Shown here: positions 60,550-64,000 of the stretch, piece after piece
How positions within the stretch are numbered: position 1 is the stretch's first letter
How the letters are laid out: the number at the start of each line of letters is the position of its first letter
Program-made: the position numbers and the translations under genes
The notes under the pieces: generated by a model
The model's database searches: none
What the model saw: the letters and a program-made list of their open reading frames with translations, nothing else
What the model was told of the DNA's origin: nothing
Origin: Pantoea rodasii
GTDB taxonomy: Bacteria; Pseudomonadota; Gammaproteobacteria; Enterobacterales; Enterobacteriaceae
NCBI RefSeq assembly: GCF_002095465.1
Contig: NZ_MLFP01000008.1
Coordinates: forward strand, 124,001-188,000
Direction of reading: 5' to 3'
DNA length: 64,000 bases

Positions 60550-62331
60550 ATGCTGAAAAATCTCAGTGGCGACGACGATCGCCGCGCGCGGGCGCTCAAG
60601 GCGCTGCGCAGTCCCGACGAAAGTCGCGACGACGTGCTTCGCAAGTTTGTCCGGCTGGCGAGCCAGGCACTCGGCATCCCGGGCAGTTTTATTTCTGTAC
60701 TGGACGATGAGTTCCAGTACGTACAGGCCGCCCACAACTTTGCGCTGGAAGTGTCTTCCCGCGAGAACTCCCTCTGTCGACACGCTGTGGATAGTGACAG
60801 CGCGGTGGTCGTGCCAGATACGGGGCTGGACGCCCGTTTTGTGACGCATCCGCTGATCACCGGCGCGCCGTATATCCGCTTCTATGCCGGCGTACCCCTG
60901 AAAAACCGCGACGGAATCGTGCTAGGCACGCTGTGCGTCACGGACACCGAGCCGCACCCGTTTGGCGCCGAGCAGGTTACCACCCTGAAGCTGCTGGCCG
61001 CGCTGGTGATGTCGTTTCTGGAGGCCTGGCACTCCGCCGGATTTACCGACCCGGTTACCGGCCTGCCCAACCGCCAGCGCCTCATCCGCGACCTGCAGTT
61101 TCTGGCCGCATCGGGCGACAACGCGCCACGCAGACTGGTACTGATTGACTGCATTGACATGCCACGCGCCTACGAACTCGCTCGTTCTGTGGGCATGGAG
61201 CCGGTGGAAAGCCTGCTGAAAGACGTGGCCACCCTGCTCCCTCTGCGCCTGCGCCCGGCGCCTGACGAGATGCTCTATACCGTCGCCACAGGGCGATTTG
61301 CCGTCCTGACACGCGATAGCAGTCATGTGAGTGCGGACTGGGTCGCAGGGCGCCTGGAGGGGATCAGCGCCGACCTCGGGGATGGGATCGCCGTGGCGCT
61401 CAGCACCCACACCGGCGAAGTGGGCTTCCACACGGGCAGCATTTCGGCACAGGAAGCGCTGCGCCGGGCAGTCAGCGCGCTGCACGAGGCTATCGGCCGG
61501 GGCGTTCCCGCCATGCGATTTAGTCAGGCAAGCGATGCACGCCATACACAGGACTTTACCCTGATGAACGACCTCGCCGCCGCGCTGCGTGAAAACAGAG
61601 GTCTGTGGCTAGCCTTTCAGCCTAAAATTTGCCTGCACAGCGGCAGGCCCGTAGGTCTGGAGGCACTGATCCGCTGGCGTCACCCGGTGCGCGGTGAACT
61701 TTCTCCCGCTCTGTTTGTGCCACTGGCAGAGCAAACCCAACTGCTAAGCGAACTGACGGTCTGGGTCACCGATAGCGCCATCGCCCGCCTCATGAGGCTG
61801 CGCAACAGCTGTATTCAGCTTCCGGTAACGATAAATGTCAGCAGCCGGGACTTTGCGCGCGAAGGGTTTGCTGACGCGCTGGAAGTGAAGATGATAAGGG
61901 CTAAACTCCCCACCTCACTGCTGGGCATTGAGTGTCTGGAGACCGAACGTATTATTGAGAGTCCATCGGCAATGCGCGGGCTGGAGATGCTCAAGCTGCG
62001 TGGATTTGGGATTTCGCTCGATGACTTCGGTACCGGCTACAGCAACATCAGTTATTTGCGGAGCATGCCCCTGGACATCATCAAACTGGACCGCACCCTC
62101 ATCAGTGAAATTTCGTCCGACACCGCCTCGCGCATCATCGCACGCAGCATTATTGGCATGCTGAAGGAGCTGGACTACACGGTGCTTGCTGAAGGCGTTG
62201 AGAATGCGGAAACGGTTACCGCTCTCACGGAGTACGGCTGTGACCAGGCGCAGGGATTTTTTTATTCCCGTCCGCTGCCGGAAGCAGAGCTCGATGAGTG
62301 GCTGTCCTGGAAGCTGCGCAGCCAGTGCTGA
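60550..62331 (+). CDS. GAF-(degenerate GGDEF)-EAL cyclic-di-GMP phosphodiesterase
   Basis: A 593-residue cytoplasmic protein. The GAF domain, residues about 20-165, closely resembles that of the neighbouring GAF-PAS-GGDEF-EAL protein (YIRFYAGVPL; VLGTLCVTDTEPHPFG). A GGDEF domain starts at FTDPVTGLPNRQRL, but its active site reads ATGRF, so no cyclase activity is expected. The EAL domain, about 335-590, is intact: GLEALIRWRHP, TINVSSRDF, ECLETERI, SLDDFGTGYSNIS, IIKLDRTL, LAEGVENAE and AQGFFYSRPLP, so phosphodiesterase activity is expected. GGAGGA sits before the ATG. It stands divergent from the chemoreceptor gene and convergent with the sensory cyclase, whose stop lies 10 bp from its own. 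Confidence 0.92.
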   Translation: MLKNLSGDDDRRARALKALRSPDESRDDVLRKFVRLASQALGIPGSFISVLDDEFQYVQAAHNFALEVSSRENSLCRHAVDSDSAVVVPDTGLDARFVTHPLITGAPYIRFYAGVPLKNRDGIVLGTLCVTDTEPHPFGAEQVTTLKLLAALVMSFLEAWHSAGFTDPVTGLPNRQRLIRDLQFLAASGDNAPRRLVLIDCIDMPRAYELARSVGMEPVESLLKDVATLLPLRLRPAPDEMLYTVATGRFAVLTRDSSHVSADWVAGRLEGISADLGDGIAVALSTHTGEVGFHTGSISAQEALRRAVSALHEAIGRGVPAMRFSQASDARHTQDFTLMNDLAAALRENRGLWLAFQPKICLHSGRPVGLEALIRWRHPVRGELSPALFVPLAEQTQLLSELTVWVTDSAIARLMRLRNSCIQLPVTINVSSRDFAREGFADALEVKMIRAKLPTSLLGIECLETERIIESPSAMRGLEMLKLRGFGISLDDFGTGYSNISYLRSMPLDIIKLDRTLISEISSDTASRIIARSIIGMLKELDYTVLAEGVENAETVTALTEYGCDQAQGFFYSRPLPEAELDEWLSWKLRSQC

Positions 62332-62341
62332 CTGCGCGTCC

Positions 62342-63912
62342 TCAGGCCGGTATGTTGTATCGCCTGAAACCTCCGGGTCCGGCGATAATAACCGCGTTGC
62401 GTCCGGCGCTTTTGGCCTCATAAAGCGCCTCGTCGGCGCGGCGCAGGAGCGCATCGCGGCTGCCACTGTCGGCCAATGCCGCCACCCCGGCCGAAACTGT
62501 CATGTTTCCTACATACGGGAACGTTGTAGTGCTCACCATCTCGCGGATGCGCTCCGCCGTTCGGGCCGAATCTTTCAGAGACGTCTGCGAAAGCAGGATA
62601 ATAAATTCCTCACCGCCAGTACGGCAGACCACATCCGCGTTCCGACATGCCTGCCGCAGCAATCCGGCCAGGCTTACCAGCACCGCATCACCTGCATCGT
62701 GGCCGTACCAGTCATTAATTTTTTTAAAGTGGTCAATGTCAATGGCAATCGCACACTGTGAAGCATCATCGCCGCGTCGATCAGCCATTAGGGTAAAGCC
62801 ACGGCGGTTGCAAAGTCCGGTAAGCGGGTCCGTCATGGCCGCGTCGCTGAGCGTTGCCATGCGGCCGGCTACATCGTGGCGGTGATCCAGCACGGCCTCT
62901 TTAAGGCGTTCGGCTTCATAATACCAGGCCTGCACCGTCGCCAGCGACGCTTCGCTGCCGTCATCCCGCACCATACCTGCCAGTCTCTCCAGTGGAGAGG
63001 CGATACGCCCGGCCAGCAGGGTCACCATGGCGACCGTCAGGATAATAATTCCCAGCAGGAACCACAGCGCCTTTTCTGCGGTGCGCACCAGAATATCCCG
63101 CACCGTTTCAGAAGTTCCCGCAATAAAAATGTTCCAGTCCGTAATGTGCATGCTGGCGTAACCTGTCAGGAACTTTTGCCCGTCCGCTTCAGTGCTGAAA
63201 CGGCCACTGACCGTCTCAGCCAGCCGCTTCTGCAGCGCGGGAGCCAGCGTCATTTTTGTCCCCACGCGGGCCGGGTCGTGGCTGAAAATGATGAGGCCGT
63301 CATTGCTGACGATGCTGACGGTCGATCCGCGAGCGTAAAAATGCTGGCTCAGAATATCGCTAAGCATACTCTGTTTTTTGAGGTAGATGGTTCCGCCAAT
63401 ATAGCCCAGATAATCGCCCTCCGGCGTAAACAGCGGCTGTGACAGAAACACAACGTAGTTACCGGAGGCAGACGTAAAAGGTGCTGAGATAAACGGCTTC
63501 CGCGTGGTGATAGCCTGACGGCTCGCGTCGGAATGCAGTCTTACACCCACCAGGCTCAGACTTTCAGGTGAGGCTGCGGCGATAACAGCATCACGATTAA
63601 CCACCACTACCGTATTGAAAAATCCAGACTGCAGCCGGAGCCGGTCAGTCTCGCCTCTGAGCTGCACCGGATTGGTCAGGCCTTGAATTTGTGTAGCGCT
63701 CCAGGCAAGCTCACGCTGGGCCGTGGCAAGATAACGGTCGGTTGTATCGGCCAGCTTGCGGGCATAAGCGATATTGCTCTCGAGCAGACTCTCCTCAATA
63801 TTCCCTTTCTGGAAAATCAGCAGGGCCCCGAGCAGCAGGCATGATGTCAGCATAACACCACCCACGGAAAGTAATATAAGCAGCGTGCGAAGACGTAATT
63901 TTTCAGAGACAT
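62342..63912 (-). pseudogene. dCache-HAMP-GGDEF sensory diguanylate cyclase, one indel at the start
   Basis: A membrane-bound diguanylate cyclase of about 522 residues. Transmembrane helix 1 is at about 10-30, and a periplasmic double-Cache-like sensor at about 35-270 (RYLATAQRELAWSATQIQG; FISAPFTSASGNYVVFLSQP; DYLGYIGGTIYLKK). Transmembrane helix 2 is at about 280-300, then a HAMP-like linker, then GGDEF: MTDPLTGLCNRRGF, DIDHFKKINDWYGHDAGD and RTGGEEFIILL. RNAD lies five residues before GGEEF and is a complete RxxD inhibitory site, so product feedback is expected. The ATG at 63912 (MSLK) joins the frame only if one A is added to the run of five near 63900. Otherwise a GTG at 63865 would start within helix 1. 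Confidence 0.87.
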
Positions 63913-64000
63913 GACGTCAGCAGTCCGGAGAAAGTTTCATTAAAATATAGCGATTATCCGAGAGATTAAAGCAAGAAGCACATTAGTAAAAATACCCCGT

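Overview
The window looks like a stretch of a large accessory replicon, probably a megaplasmid, or a plastic chromosomal region, of an Erwiniaceae-type enterobacterium (Pantoea/Erwinia-like). The basis is best-recognised homology: enterobacterial sucrose genes, a bud 2,3-butanediol operon, CheZ, YmgA/AriR and IraP-like proteins, and YgdI/YgdR-type lipoproteins. No replication, partition or conjugation gene, no rRNA or tRNA and no CRISPR array was recognised. Gene density is low, with many 0.4-1.7 kb stretches holding no supportable gene, and transposon debris (IS66, IS3) is present.

Layout. 0-2.7 kb: end of a sucrose regulon (broken scrY porin, fructokinase scrK, three LacI/ScrR-type operators). 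3.8-5.9 kb: small genes of unknown function. 6.3-10 kb: a chemoreceptor ending in a CheR-tether-like pentapeptide and a soluble PAS-PAS mini-receptor. 10.8-15.1 kb: budABC with divergent LysR gene budR. 16.1-18.2 kb: two small lipoproteins and a membrane diguanylate cyclase. 18.9-19.6 kb: an orphan CheZ. 20-23 kb: decayed small genes. 24-28.5 kb: a BdlA-like PAS-PAS-MCP protein, an OhrR/MarR regulator, and a chemoreceptor coupled to an unknown 109-residue protein. 30-31.6 kb: a YmgA/AriR-like pair and two tiny acidic ORFs. 32-36 kb: IS66 debris, a SIR2-domain protein and a serine/threonine dehydratase. 36-42.8 kb: two IS3 remnants, a HigA-like protein, an acetyltransferase, and a second YmgA/AriR/YcgZ-like cluster. 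43-51 kb: DUF2913-like protein, CSS-EAL phosphodiesterase, leader/terminator-like structures, IraP-like protein, a third YmgA-like gene and small hypotheticals. 51-54.4 kb: small ORFs with terminators and a candidate small RNA. 55-64 kb: a dense signalling block of two GAF/GGDEF/EAL proteins, a chemoreceptor and a sensory diguanylate cyclase.

The connecting theme is motility and biofilm control. Five chemotaxis-type genes (two MCPs, two PAS-MCP proteins, cheZ) have sequences resembling sigma-28 (FliA) promoters at the expected place, which suggests the cargo is switched on with the chromosomal flagellar regulon. Five cyclic-di-GMP enzymes, six YcgZ/YmgA/AriR-family small proteins and an IraP-like RpoS stabiliser point to the opposite, sessile programme. 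One further sigma-28-like promoter is followed about 80 nt later by a strong intrinsic terminator with no ORF between, a candidate FliA-dependent small RNA.

Caveat: at least ten genes are interrupted by single-base indels, many in homopolymer runs. Either much of this cargo is decaying or the sequence carries homopolymer errors; the calls marked pseudogene should be read with that in mind.
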